Assembly: GCF_004361855.1 (NCBI RefSeq)
Contig: NZ_SNWQ01000012.1
Span: forward strand, 1 to 64,000
Source of the DNA: Kribbella caucasensis
GTDB taxonomy: Bacteria; Actinomycetota; Actinomycetes; Propionibacteriales; Kribbellaceae
Length of the DNA: 64,000 nucleotides
Reading direction: 5' to 3'
Shown piece after piece: positions 44,481 to 57,300 of this stretch. Position numbers and translations under genes: made by a program. The notes beneath the pieces are model-generated. The model searched no databases, was not told where the DNA came from, and saw only the letters and a program-made list of their open reading frames with translations. Position 1 is the first letter of the stretch; every line of letters begins with the position of its first letter.

Positions 44481-44503
44481 GATTCATTCTGGAGGCCTAC
44501 GTA

Positions 44504-48106
<3,603 letters not shown>

Positions 48107-48107
48107 A

Positions 48108-48134
48108 TGTCACATCCGCGGGACGGCGGCCCTC
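48108..48134 (+). promoter_or_regulatory. ECF41-type promoter candidate of the sigma gene
   Basis: TGTCACA (48108-48114), a 16-base spacer and CCTC (48131-48134), 36 bases before the sigma gene. ECF41 promoters, as I recall, read TGTCACA and CGTC, so the -10 has one mismatch. It suggests autoregulation. Confidence 0.55.
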
Positions 48135-48170
48135 TCAGGATCCGGAACTGTCGAGGGAAGGATCTGAAGG

Positions 48171-49037
48171 ATGACCGACGTCCCGCGTGACACCGAGGTG
48201 TTCGTGGAGCACCGGGAACTGCTGTTCTCGATCGTCTACAGCATGCTCGGGAGTGTCGCCGACACCGAGGACGTGCTGCAGGAGACGTGGTTGGCCTGGT
48301 CCGGCCGGACCGGGATCGAGAACCCGCGGGCGTACCTGGTTCGTATTGCTGTCAACGCCGCCCTGGCCCGGCGGACGAGTATCAACAAGCGCAAAGAGGA
48401 GTACTACGGGCCGTGGTTGCCCGAGCCGGTGGTGGAGGCCTCTGGTGATCCGGTTGAGCGAGCCGAGGCGGTGTCGCTGGCGTTGCTCGTCGTACTGGAG
48501 ACGCTGACGCCGTTGGAGCGGGCGGTGTTCGTGCTGCACGAAGTGTTCGGCTACGCGCACACCGAGATCGCCGAGATTCTCGACCGCAGCCCGGCCGCGG
48601 TCCGCCAGCATGCCCATCGAGCGCGCGAACATGTGCAGGCCCGGCGACCGAGGTTCCAGGCCGATCCGCAGGTCCGGCAGCAGGTGACCGAGCGGTTCAT
48701 CTCGGCCGTCGTCGGCGGCGACCTCAACGCGCTGATGGAAGTGCTCGCCCCGGACGTCACGATGTGGGCGGACGGCGGCGGCAAGGCTCGCGCGGCAGGC
48801 CTGAATCCCGTCCAGGGCCGGGACAAGATCGCCCGCCTTATCATCGGCGACGCCGACCGCCGGCCGATCCCTGCGCTGAACGTCCAGTACCGCACGGTCA
48901 ACGGCGATCCGTCCGCACTGCTGCTGTCCGGCGACACCCCGTTCGCGGTGATCGTCCTGGACCTCGCCGGCGACCAGGTCACCGGCATCTACGCGGTCAC
49001 CAACCCCGACAAGCTCGCCCGGGTGGATCTAAAGTGA
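48171..49037 (+). CDS. ECF41-family RNA polymerase sigma factor with SnoaL-like C-terminal domain
   Basis: A 288-residue ECF sigma factor. Region 2 spans residues 10-75 (VYSMLGSVADTEDVLQETWL) and region 4 about 110-160 (LTPLERAVFVLHEVFGYAHT, EIAEILDRSPAAVRQHAHRA). The C-terminal 110 residues are SnoaL-like and carry the hallmark ECF41 motifs: PWLPEP between the sigma regions, ADGGGK in the extension and NPDKL near the end. In this family the extension replaces an anti-sigma factor. GAAGG lies before the ATG. A GNAT gene follows by four bases. Confidence 0.92.
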   Translation: MTDVPRDTEVFVEHRELLFSIVYSMLGSVADTEDVLQETWLAWSGRTGIENPRAYLVRIAVNAALARRTSINKRKEEYYGPWLPEPVVEASGDPVERAEAVSLALLVVLETLTPLERAVFVLHEVFGYAHTEIAEILDRSPAAVRQHAHRAREHVQARRPRFQADPQVRQQVTERFISAVVGGDLNALMEVLAPDVTMWADGGGKARAAGLNPVQGRDKIARLIIGDADRRPIPALNVQYRTVNGDPSALLLSGDTPFAVIVLDLAGDQVTGIYAVTNPDKLARVDLK

Positions 49038-49041
49038 CCGG

Positions 49042-49518
49042 ATGACGATCATGCTGCGCCCGGCCGAAGACGCTGACGCCGAGGCCGTTGCTGCCATCTG
49101 GTACGCCGGGTGGGGGGATGGGCATCTCGGCAACGTCCCGGACGAACTGGTTGCGATTCGGACCAAGGAGTCGTTCTGGGAGCGGGCCCCGCAACGGATC
49201 GGCGACACGACTGTGGCGGTCGTGGGTGATGAGGTGGCTGGGTTTGTGATGGTGGTGAATGACGAGGTCGAGCAGGTGTACGTGTCCGGCGAGCATCGCG
49301 GTTCGGGTGTGGCCGGGATCCTGATCGGCGAAGCGGAACGCCAGGTCGAGGCGGCCGGGTACGACGCGGCCTGGCTCGCGGTCGCTACCGGCAACGCCCG
49401 AGCCCGCCGCTTCTACGAACGCAGCGGCTGGATCGACGAAGGCCCGTTCGACTACCCCGCTTCGGTGGAGACCGGCACCCTCGCGGTCCCATGCCACCGC
49501 TACGTCAAGCCGGTCTGA
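49042..49518 (+). CDS. GNAT-family N-acetyltransferase
   Basis: A 158-residue acetyltransferase with the acetyl-CoA loop VSGEHRGSGVAGILI and the C-terminal NARARRFYERSGW segment. It follows the ECF41 gene by four bases and is probably co-transcribed. An ATG three codons later (49051) is an alternative start. Its 3' end overlaps the convergent TetR gene by 19 bases. The substrate is unknown. Confidence 0.85.
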   Translation: MTIMLRPAEDADAEAVAAIWYAGWGDGHLGNVPDELVAIRTKESFWERAPQRIGDTTVAVVGDEVAGFVMVVNDEVEQVYVSGEHRGSGVAGILIGEAERQVEAAGYDAAWLAVATGNARARRFYERSGWIDEGPFDYPASVETGTLAVPCHRYVKPV

Positions 49519-50183
49519 TCGCGGGGGAGTAGGCCGAAGAGGAGGCTGTCGACGGCGGTTCGCAGGGCCGGTTCGAAGTCCATCCGGAGGGTCGAGAGCT
49601 CCGGGGCGGCTTCGTAGGCCGCAAGGATCGCCGCCGACGGTCGCGAGTGGGTCCAGATCGCGCCGGCCAGCATGCTCGCGGCCGCGATGAAGCGGGCGGC
49701 TCCCTCATCGCCCAACTCCGGCAGGGCGCGCAGTACCGACGCGACCAAGCCGTGATAGTTCACCAGTGCCGCACGCTTGAACCCGACCGCGACGTCGGTC
49801 GAGACGTTGTGCTCGAGCACGGCCGCCTGTGTGCTGATCAGCTCGCAGAACATCGGCCGCGCCGCCATCGTGCTGACCACCGCGTCCGCCAGCAGGTCGG
49901 CCCGCTCGCCGGCCGGCGACTTCGGGTCCGTGGCGGCCAGAGCTTGGTCGAGGTCCTCGATCCAGGCGGCCAGTTCGCGGTTGGTCAGCTCCAGCAGCAC
50001 GGCCTCGCGGGACTCGAAGTACTTCAGCACGTTCGACTTCGCCAGCCCGACCCGGCGGCTCAGCTCGTTCAGGGTCAGCTGCGCGACCGGCATCTCGGCC
50101 AGCATCGCCGCCGCCGTCGCCAGGATCACCCGCCGCCGCTCGGCCCGCTGCTCATCGCTGCGGGCCCGCTGGAAAGTCGTCAT
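49500..50183 (-). CDS. TetR-family repressor of an SDR gene
   Basis: A 227-residue TetR regulator (HTH: LTLNELSRRVGLAKSNVLKY). I use the ATG at 50183; a GTG at 50189 is two codons earlier. No strong ribosome site is visible. It is divergent from an SDR gene, and three copies of an AGACCGNCGGTCT site lie between, so repression of the SDR and itself is very likely. It overlaps the convergent GNAT gene. Confidence 0.88.
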   Translation of the reverse strand: MTTFQRARSDEQRAERRRVILATAAAMLAEMPVAQLTLNELSRRVGLAKSNVLKYFESREAVLLELTNRELAAWIEDLDQALAATDPKSPAGERADLLADAVVSTMAARPMFCELISTQAAVLEHNVSTDVAVGFKRAALVNYHGLVASVLRALPELGDEGAARFIAAASMLAGAIWTHSRPSAAILAAYEAAPELSTLRMDFEPALRTAVDSLLFGLLPRDQTGLT

Positions 50184-50198
50184 GGTCACACATCTTAC

Positions 50199-50266
50199 AG
50201 ACCGCCGGTCTATTGCGAGCAGACCGACGGTCTGTTAGCTTGGGCGACGTAACAGACCAACAGTCT
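50199..50266. promoter_or_regulatory. Three helically phased TetR operators
   Basis: AGACCGCCGGTCT (50199-50211), AGACCGACGGTCT (50221-50233) and the weaker AGACCAACAGTCT (50254-50266). Starts are 22 and 33 bases apart, two and three DNA turns, so bound dimers would line up on one face. Confidence 0.85.
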
Positions 50267-50286
50267 TTTAATCCCAGGAGCACACC

Positions 50287-51219
50287 ATGTATGTCGTCCC
50301 TGACCAGACCGGCAAGCTCGCCGTTGTGACCGGCTCCAACAGTGGTACCGGCAAGGAGACCGCCAAACGCCTGGCCGCGGCCGGCGCCCGGGTGATCATG
50401 GCCGTCCGTACGCCGGCCAAAGGCGAGGCCGCGCGGGTGGAGATCCTGGCCGAGCACCCGGCCGCCCAGCTCGAAGTACGGCGGGTCGACCTGGCGGACC
50501 TGGCCTCGGTCGAGGAGTTCGCGACCGGCCTGATCGCCGACGAGTCGTCGCTCGACCTGCTGATCAACAACGCCGGCGTGATGATGCCGCCAACCCGGAT
50601 GACGACCAAGGACGGGTTCGAGCTGCAGTTCGGCAGCAACTTCCTCGGCCCGTTCGCGCTCACCCTCCGGCTGCTGCCGTTGCTGCTGGCCGCGCCCGCG
50701 CCGCGGGTGGCGACGATGAGCAGCGGTGCGGCGAACGTCGGCAGGATCAACTTCGACGACCTGCAGTGGGAGCGGACCCGGTACCGCGCGATGCCGACGT
50801 ACGCGCAGTCGAAGCTGGCCGACCTGATGTTCAGCCAGCAACTCGCGGCGGTCGCGGCCGAGCGCGGCTGGAACCTGCTCAGCACCGGTGCCCACCCCGG
50901 CTTCACCCACACCAACCTGCAGACCGCGGGCGCCAGCCTCGGACGCGACAAGCTGCCCTGGTACCACTCGGTCCTCTACCGCTACAACCCGCTACCGAGT
51001 CAGGGTGTAGAGCAGGGATCCGAGCCGCTCCTGCACGCCGCGGCCAGCCCTGATGCCTTCGCCGGCGTGTACTACGGACCGAGGGGCGCATTCGGAATGT
51101 CCGGCCCCACCAAGGTCGTCAAGCCGACCAGTCGGGCCCTCGATCCGCGCGAAAACGCTCGCCTCTGGCAGGCGGCCGAACGCCTCACCGGGGTCACCAT
51201 CCCTGTCTCGGCGGGCTGA
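50287..51219 (+). CDS. Short-chain dehydrogenase/reductase
   Basis: A 310-residue classical-type SDR of the retinol dehydrogenase/WW-oxidoreductase-like group: cofactor motif VTGSNSGTGKETAK, NNAG at INNAGVM, catalytic Ser in MSSGAAN and YAQSK with Tyr and Lys. CAGGAG precedes the ATG. It is under the divergent TetR repressor with three operators, suggesting induction by its substrate or a related toxic carbonyl compound. Confidence 0.9.
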   Translation: MYVVPDQTGKLAVVTGSNSGTGKETAKRLAAAGARVIMAVRTPAKGEAARVEILAEHPAAQLEVRRVDLADLASVEEFATGLIADESSLDLLINNAGVMMPPTRMTTKDGFELQFGSNFLGPFALTLRLLPLLLAAPAPRVATMSSGAANVGRINFDDLQWERTRYRAMPTYAQSKLADLMFSQQLAAVAAERGWNLLSTGAHPGFTHTNLQTAGASLGRDKLPWYHSVLYRYNPLPSQGVEQGSEPLLHAAASPDAFAGVYYGPRGAFGMSGPTKVVKPTSRALDPRENARLWQAAERLTGVTIPVSAG

Positions 51220-51238
51220 AGTTCCCTATCCTTCGGGC

Positions 51239-52012
51239 GTGGAGCGATGGTCGAGCGGGGAACAGTACGAGCCGTACGTCGGACGCTGGAGCCGGCTGGT
51301 CGCGGCCGAGTTCGTGAACTGGCTGGATCAGCCGGCCGGGTTGCGCTGGCTGGACGTGGGGTGTGGGACGGGAGCACTGAGCTCCACGATCCTCGCGGCC
51401 GCGACTCCCTCCGGACTACTGGCGCTCGATCCGTCGGCGGACTTTCTCGGCTACGCCCGGTCGAAGCTGGCTGAGCGCGCGGATGGCGTGGCCCGGTTCG
51501 TGGTCGGGAACGCCGAAGAGCTGGTGGACGAGAGCTTCGACGTGGTGGTCTCCGGGCTCGTGCTGAACTTCGTCCCCGACCGGGACCGGGCGCTCCGCCG
51601 GATGCGTGAGGTCGGGGGAGTGGTGGCCGCTTATGTCTGGGACTACGCGGACGGCATGCAGTTGATGAAGTACTTCTGGGACGTGGCGGCCGAGGTCGAT
51701 CCGGAGCACCGGCACCTGCACGAGGGAGATCGCTTCCCGTTCTGCCGGCCGGATGCGTTGGAGGAGATGTTCGCGGCCGCCGGGTTCGACGGGGTCACCA
51801 GCCGCGAGATCGTCGTACCGACCGTGTTCCGGGATTTCGACGACTACTGGTCCCCGTTCCTCGGCGGTCAGGGAGCGGCACCGGCGTACGTGAGCACGCT
51901 GACCGACGAGGTCCGGGCGCGCTTGCGGGACGCCGTACGGGAACGCCTTCCGATCGAGGCCGACGGGACGATCCCGCTGACCGCCCGCGCGTGGGCGGTT
52001 CGCGGCAACTGA
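51239..52012 (+). CDS. Class I SAM-dependent methyltransferase
   Basis: A 257-residue methyltransferase with motif I LDVGCGTGALSS, the acidic residue of motif II in LALDPSADF, and VSGLVLNFVPD as the post-motif. The GTG at 51239 fits the family start (WSSGEQYEPYVGRWS). A TATCCT hexamer at 51227-51232 suggests a leaderless or very short leader transcript. The acceptor is not identifiable. Confidence 0.85.
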   Translation: MERWSSGEQYEPYVGRWSRLVAAEFVNWLDQPAGLRWLDVGCGTGALSSTILAAATPSGLLALDPSADFLGYARSKLAERADGVARFVVGNAEELVDESFDVVVSGLVLNFVPDRDRALRRMREVGGVVAAYVWDYADGMQLMKYFWDVAAEVDPEHRHLHEGDRFPFCRPDALEEMFAAAGFDGVTSREIVVPTVFRDFDDYWSPFLGGQGAAPAYVSTLTDEVRARLRDAVRERLPIEADGTIPLTARAWAVRGN

Positions 52013-52017
52013 GCAGA

Positions 52018-52044
52018 TGTCAAAACCGCGTGGTCGGCGACGTC
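52018..52044 (+). promoter_or_regulatory. ECF41-type promoter candidate of the YciI gene
   Basis: TGTCAAA (52018-52024), a 16-base spacer and CGTC (52041-52044), 30 bases before the YciI-like gene. Its layout is the same as the element before the ECF41 sigma gene (48108), whose -10 differs by one base. Confidence 0.55.
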
Positions 52045-52074
52045 TTCTCAGTGAAGCCGAGACGGGAGCCGACC

Positions 52075-52365
52075 ATGAAGTATCTGCTGATCCTGCAGGG
52101 CGATGCCGAGTTGTGCGCACCGGATCACGACCGATTCCGCAAGGTCGCCGACGAATCCGGCGAACTGATCACCGGCCACCTACTGGCCGATCCGTCGACC
52201 GGCCTGGTGATCGGCACCGGCCCCGCGAACCCGATCCGCGCCTACTACCTGATCGACGTAGACACCCTCGACCGCGCCACCCACCTGGCCCACCTACTCC
52301 CCGAATCAGAGGCCCTAGCCGTCGAAATCCGCCCGATCATGCAACAGTCCGCCGCCGACTACTAG
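52075..52365 (+). CDS. YciI-like (dimeric alpha-beta barrel) protein
   Basis: A 96-residue protein of the YCII-related fold (MKYLLILQGDAELCAPDHDR, shown here in full to the 20th residue, then IRAYYLIDVDTLDRATHLA). It lacks the DGPF tetrapeptide of the other two family members in this window. GGGAGCC stands before the ATG. It lies behind an ECF41-type promoter, and its stop overlaps the convergent DHFR-family stop in CTAG. Function unknown; the fold suggests a small-molecule enzyme or binding protein. Confidence 0.75.
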   Translation: MKYLLILQGDAELCAPDHDRFRKVADESGELITGHLLADPSTGLVIGTGPANPIRAYYLIDVDTLDRATHLAHLLPESEALAVEIRPIMQQSAADY

Positions 52366-52904
52366 TACTTCACCTTGAACCAGAGGTTGTTTGCGAGTGG
52401 GGCGGTGCTGTCGTGGGTTCGTTCGAGTTTGACGTTGCGGCCGCCTGGTTGGCGGAAGAGTGGGGTGCCGTCGCCGAGCAGGACCGGGGCGATGCTGACG
52501 AGGATCTCGTCCACGTCGCCGGATTCGAGGAGTTGGTGGGCGAGGTTGGCGCCGAGGACGTTGACGTACTTGTCGCCGGCGGCCTCTTTCGCTTGCGCCA
52601 GGCCGTCCGCCAGGTCGGTGACGAAGAAGAGGTTTGGCTCCTGATCGGCCGGGACGTGGTGGGTGACGATGTACTGCGGGCCGTCCCAGCCGCCGCCGAA
52701 TGCCTTGCCCTCGCCTTCGCGGCCCTTGTTCGGGTCGTCACCGGTGTAAGTCTTCTTGCCGACCAGCAGCGCGCCGATGCCGTCGATCAGGTCGGCGATG
52801 ATCGGGTTGGGGCTGAAGTACTCCGCCAGCCAGGACATGTCGCCGCCGGGGCCCGCGATGAATCCGTCCAGCGACATCGACGCCGTGTACAACACCTTCG
52901 CCAT
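52362..52904 (-). CDS. Dihydrofolate reductase family (RibD C-terminal-like) protein
   Basis: A 180-residue NADPH-reductase-fold protein of the DHFR/RibD-C family (YTASMSLDGFIAGPGGDMSW, LLVGKKTY, VNVLGANLAHQLLESGDVDE, PVLLGDGTPLF). The ATG at 52904 has GGAGGTG in front, which makes the in-frame ATG at 52919 unlikely. These proteins are common in actinobacteria and their substrates are usually unknown; it is unlikely to be the housekeeping folate enzyme. Confidence 0.85.
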   Translation of the reverse strand: MAKVLYTASMSLDGFIAGPGGDMSWLAEYFSPNPIIADLIDGIGALLVGKKTYTGDDPNKGREGEGKAFGGGWDGPQYIVTHHVPADQEPNLFFVTDLADGLAQAKEAAGDKYVNVLGANLAHQLLESGDVDEILVSIAPVLLGDGTPLFRQPGGRNVKLERTHDSTAPLANNLWFKVKY

Positions 52905-52965
52905 GGTCCACACCTCCATTGGTTGCGTTCCAGTTGAGACGAGTGAGGGCTGGAGAACTCATCGG

Positions 52966-53067
52966 CGTACATATCGACATGAGGTAGTCGCCCTGTCGGG
53001 GTCCGGCCGCGCCGCCGTCAGCGTGAGGTTGTCGGTCCTGGACGACTACCTCATGTCGATTTGTACG
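52966..53067. repeat. Long inverted repeat, 25-bp arms, 52-bp spacer
   Basis: Arms 52966-52990 and 53043-53067 are inverted copies with one mismatch; the core ATCGACATGAGGTAGTCG (52973-52990) is perfect. A further partial copy GAGGTTGTCG (53025-53034) forms a second dyad with the right arm. It lies in a gene-free stretch of about 350 bp between divergent genes (52905-53257) and could be a composite operator or a structured element. The rest of the stretch shows nothing recognisable. Confidence 0.85.
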
Positions 53068-53257
53068 GGAAGAAACCGGTGGCAGGGGCGGGTGGGGTGC
53101 TTGATCATGGGTGCATGTCCGCTGACAAGGGTGCCGCTTTCTGATCCACGCGGTTTCCGTGTGATCACCCGCTGCCGCCGTTCAGGCCGGTAGCGCCAGC
53201 CCGGGGTTCCGACGCCGGGCCGTCAAGCGTGCACCCTCCTCCAAGGAGCGACATCCC

Positions 53258-54217
53258 ATGCGGTCAGACCCACTCGAGGTCGCCTGCGACGAATCAGGGT
53301 TCTCGGGCAGCAATCTGCTGGATCCCCGCGATCCCGTCATCACCCATGCCGCCGTCCACCTCGACACCGCCGAAGCCACCCGCGTGGTGCAGGCGATCCG
53401 GGCGAGATTCCGGTACTCGCCGAGGGAGTACAAGGCGAACCAGCTGCTCCGCCGAATCCAGCGCCCGGTGCTGGAGTGGTTGCTGGAGCCCGGCGGTCCA
53501 CTGCACGGCCGGGCAACCGTTCATCTCACCGACAAGACGTTCTTCGTCGTGTCGCGCCTGGTCGACTACCTGCTCGGCGAACCCTCGTACGCCGCGGGGA
53601 CGAGCCTCGATCGCGCACTCCACCAGACCGCGCTACACCTGCATCTCCAGGGGCCGGTCGAGTTCGGGGCCGATCGATGGGTGGACTTCCTGAAGGTCTT
53701 CGCGAGCATGATGCGGACCAAGCGCCATCGGATCATCAACCGTCCCGCTGTCGACCGGTTCTTCCGGACACTCGAAGGCCTCCGATCCGATGCCGTCGAC
53801 CTGGACCCGTTCCGCCGTGCCCGCCCGCAGGTGGAGGCCGTCCTCACCGAACTGCTCGACGACCGCGCACCCGTCCCGCCCGCCCTCGAACCGCTGCTGC
53901 CGGCTCTCGTCGAGACCACCCTCCACTGGACCAGCAACGGCCAGTCGGTCGTCCTCGTCCACGACGAACAGAGCGCGCTCACCCGGCACCGCATCGCCCG
54001 CATCCAGCAGGTCCTCAACACCCATCAGTGCATCGCCCTGCAAGCGGTCGTCAGGGTCGACTCCCGCACCGACCCCCGCGTCCAACTCGCCGACCTCCTG
54101 GCCGGTACCGCCCGCCGCCTCGCCATCACTCCCGCTGCCGATGAGCTCATCGGCCTGCTGACCCCGTACGTCATCCCCACCCCGCTCTGGCCGTTCCCGA
54201 CGGTGACGAACCGTTGA
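53258..54217 (+). CDS. DUF3800-like protein
   Basis: A 319-residue protein with the features of DUF3800, an RNase H-like fold: CDESGFSGSN at the N-terminus (metal-binding Asp/Glu), a second acidic site in VLVHDEQS and the terminal DPRVQLADLLAGTARR motif. AAGGAG precedes the ATG. It stands alone, divergent from the DHFR-family gene. DUF3800 proteins are frequent in mobile and defence contexts, but nothing else here shows such a context. The function is unproven; nuclease activity is conceivable. Confidence 0.7.
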   Translation: MRSDPLEVACDESGFSGSNLLDPRDPVITHAAVHLDTAEATRVVQAIRARFRYSPREYKANQLLRRIQRPVLEWLLEPGGPLHGRATVHLTDKTFFVVSRLVDYLLGEPSYAAGTSLDRALHQTALHLHLQGPVEFGADRWVDFLKVFASMMRTKRHRIINRPAVDRFFRTLEGLRSDAVDLDPFRRARPQVEAVLTELLDDRAPVPPALEPLLPALVETTLHWTSNGQSVVLVHDEQSALTRHRIARIQQVLNTHQCIALQAVVRVDSRTDPRVQLADLLAGTARRLAITPAADELIGLLTPYVIPTPLWPFPTVTNR

Positions 54218-54303
54218 CGGATTAGTAATCGATCTGCAAGCTTTGGCTACTCGCGCTGCAAAAAATTGGCAGGAGTCGTGCAAGTACAGAACTGAGGACA
54301 GCC

Positions 54304-57300
54304 ATGAACCGCAGACCGCCCACCCGCCGCCTGATCGGAGGTCTGCTCGCCGCAGCCCTCGTCCTGATCGGGTCCACCCCGCCCACCACAGCCTCGGCCG
54401 CACCACTGACCAAGACCGTTTCCGCGAGCAGCCAACTGGGGGCGTATCCCGCCACCAACGCCGCCGACGGCAACCAGAACAGCTACTGGGAGAGCGCCAA
54501 CAACCAGTTCCCGCAATGGTTGCGAGCGGACCTCGGTTCGGTCGTCAGCGTCGATCGAGTGGTGCTCAAACTCCCGTCCTCGTGGGGCGCGCGCACCCAG
54601 ACCCTCGCAGTCCAGGCCAGCACCAACGGCACCTCGTACGCCGATCTCGTTGCCGGCGCCGCTTACAACTTCACCCCGGCGAGCGGTAACACGGTGACGA
54701 TCTCCTTTCCCGTGACGACCGCCCGCTACGTCCGCCTCACCATCACCGCGAACACGGGCTGGCCCGCCGGTCAGCTCTCCGAGTTCGACCTCTTCGGCCC
54801 GGATGCCGGTGAGCCGAGTGACACCGACCTCGCGACCGGCAAACCGATCGAGGCATCCTCCTCGGTGCAGACGTACGTCGCCGCCAACGCAAACGACAAC
54901 AACGTCGGCACCTACTGGGAGTCGAACGGCTTCCCGTCCACCCTGACCGTCAAGCTCGGCGCCAACGCCGACGTCAGTTCGGTGATCGTCAAACTCAACC
55001 CCGACCCGATCTGGGGCACTCGCACGCAGAACGTCGAGGTCCTCGGCCGCGAGCAGAACGCCGCCGCATTCACCACACTGTCCGCCCGGGCGAACCACGT
55101 CTTCGATCCCGCGGCGCAGAACACGATCGAGATCCCGGTCACCGGTCGCGTCGCCGACGTACGGCTGCAGTTCTTCAGCAACACCGGCGCCCCGGGCGGC
55201 CAGGTCGCCGAGCTGCAAGTGCTCGGTACTGCGGCGCCCAACCCCGACCTGGTCGTCAACTCGGTCACCTGGTCGCCGTCGTCGCCCAACGAGGCCAGCG
55301 CCATCACGCTCTCCGCGACGGTCCAGAATCTCGGCTCCGCGGCGGCTCCGGCAACGACCGTCGATTTCACCCTCGGCGGCACCGTGGCCGGCAGCGCGTC
55401 CGTACCCGCGCTGGCAGCGGGCGCCTCGACCACCGTCTCGTTCGATGCCGGACCGCGTCCGATGGGCAGCTACTCCGTCGCGGCCACGGTCGACCCGGCC
55501 AACACCGTCGTCGAACAGAACAACGACAACAACACCTTCACAGCGCCCACGCAACTGGTGGTTACGCAGGCACCCGGCCCCGACCTCGAGGTCACCGGCA
55601 TCACGACCAACCCGGCGAACCCGGCCGTCGGACAACAAGTCAGCTTCACCGTTGCCCTCAACAACCGCGGTACTGCGGCCGCGGCGGCGAGCACGACCCG
55701 CTTGGTCGTAGGAGGCACCACTCTCAACACCACCACCGGATCGGTCGCCGCCGGTGCGACCATCAACGTCAGCATCAACGGCACCTGGACCGCCACGAAC
55801 GGCGGCGCCACCATCACCGCGACCGCGGACGCGACGAATGTCGTTGCCGAGACCAACGAAACCAACAACGTCCTCTCCCGCGCGATCGTGGTCGGCCGAG
55901 GCGCCGCGGTCCCGTACACGTCATACGAGGCCGAAGCGGCGTCGTACCAAGGTGAGTTGCTCGTCAGCGACCCGCTCCGGACGTTCGGTCACACCAACTT
56001 CGCGACCGAGTCGTCCGGCCGCCAGTCGGTGCGGCTGAACAGCGCGGGGCAGTACGTCGAGTTCACCTCGACGAACCAGACGAACTCGATCGTCGTGCGC
56101 AACTCCATCCCCGACTCGGCGAACGGTCAGGGGCAGGAGAAGACGATCAGCCTCTACATCGACGGCACGTTCAACCGGAAGCTCACGCTGTCGTCGCGGC
56201 ACAGCTGGCTCTACGGCAACAGCGACGGACCCGAGTCGCTGACCAACACCCCGGGCGGCGACGCACGCCGGCTCTTCGACGAATCACACGCGCTGCTCGG
56301 TACGTCGTACCCGGCCGGCACGCGGTTCAAGTTGCAGCGCGACGCGGGCGATGACGCGTCGTTCTACATCATCGACATGATCGATCTCGAGCAGGTCGCT
56401 GCACCGTTGAGCCAACCGGCCGGGTGTACCTCGATCACGCAGTACGGCGCGGTCGCGAACGACGGGATCGACGACGCGGACGCGATCCAGCGCGCGGTGA
56501 CGGACGACCAGAACGGCGTGATCAGCTGTATCTGGATCCCGGCCGGGCAGTGGCGGCAGGAGAAGAAGATCCTCACCGACGACCCGCTGAACCGGGGCCA
56601 GTACAACCAGGTCGGGATCAGCAACGCCACGATCCGCGGTGCCGGGATGTGGCATTCGCAGCTCTACTCCACGATCGAGCCGCAGAGCGCGGGTGGGATC
56701 AACCATCCGCACGAAGGGAACTTCGGCTTCGACATCGACCAGAACGTGCAGCTGTCTGACATTGCGATCTTCGGTTCAGGTCGGATCCGTGGCGGTGACG
56801 GCAACGCGGAGGGCGGGGTCGGGCTGAACGGCCGGTTCGGTACCGGGACGAAGGTCAGCAACGTCTGGATCGAACACGCGAACGTCGGGGTCTGGGCCGG
56901 CCGCGACTACGACAACATCCAGGAGCTGTGGGGTCCGGGCGACGGGCTGGAGTTCACCGGGATGCGGATCCGCGACACGTACGCCGACGGGATCAACTTC
57001 ACCAACGGGACCCGGAACTCTCGCGTCTTCAACTCCTCCTTCCGCACCACCGGTGACGACTCGCTCGCGGTGTGGGCGAACAAGTACGTGAAGGACCAGG
57101 CGGTGGACGTTGCCCATGACAACAGTTTTGTGAACAACACGATCCAGCTGCCGTGGCGGGCGAACGGGCTGGCGATCTACGGCGGCTACGGCAACAAGAT
57201 CGAGAACAACCTGGTCTACGACACGATGAACTACCCCGGCATCATGCTCGCGACCGACCACGACCCGCTGCCGTTCTCCGGGCAGACGCTGATCGCGAAC

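Noticed and set aside
53258..54217. A phage-defence island around the DUF3800 gene
   Set aside because: The neighbours are ordinary metabolic and secreted-enzyme genes; no nuclease, toxin, integrase or att site is seen.
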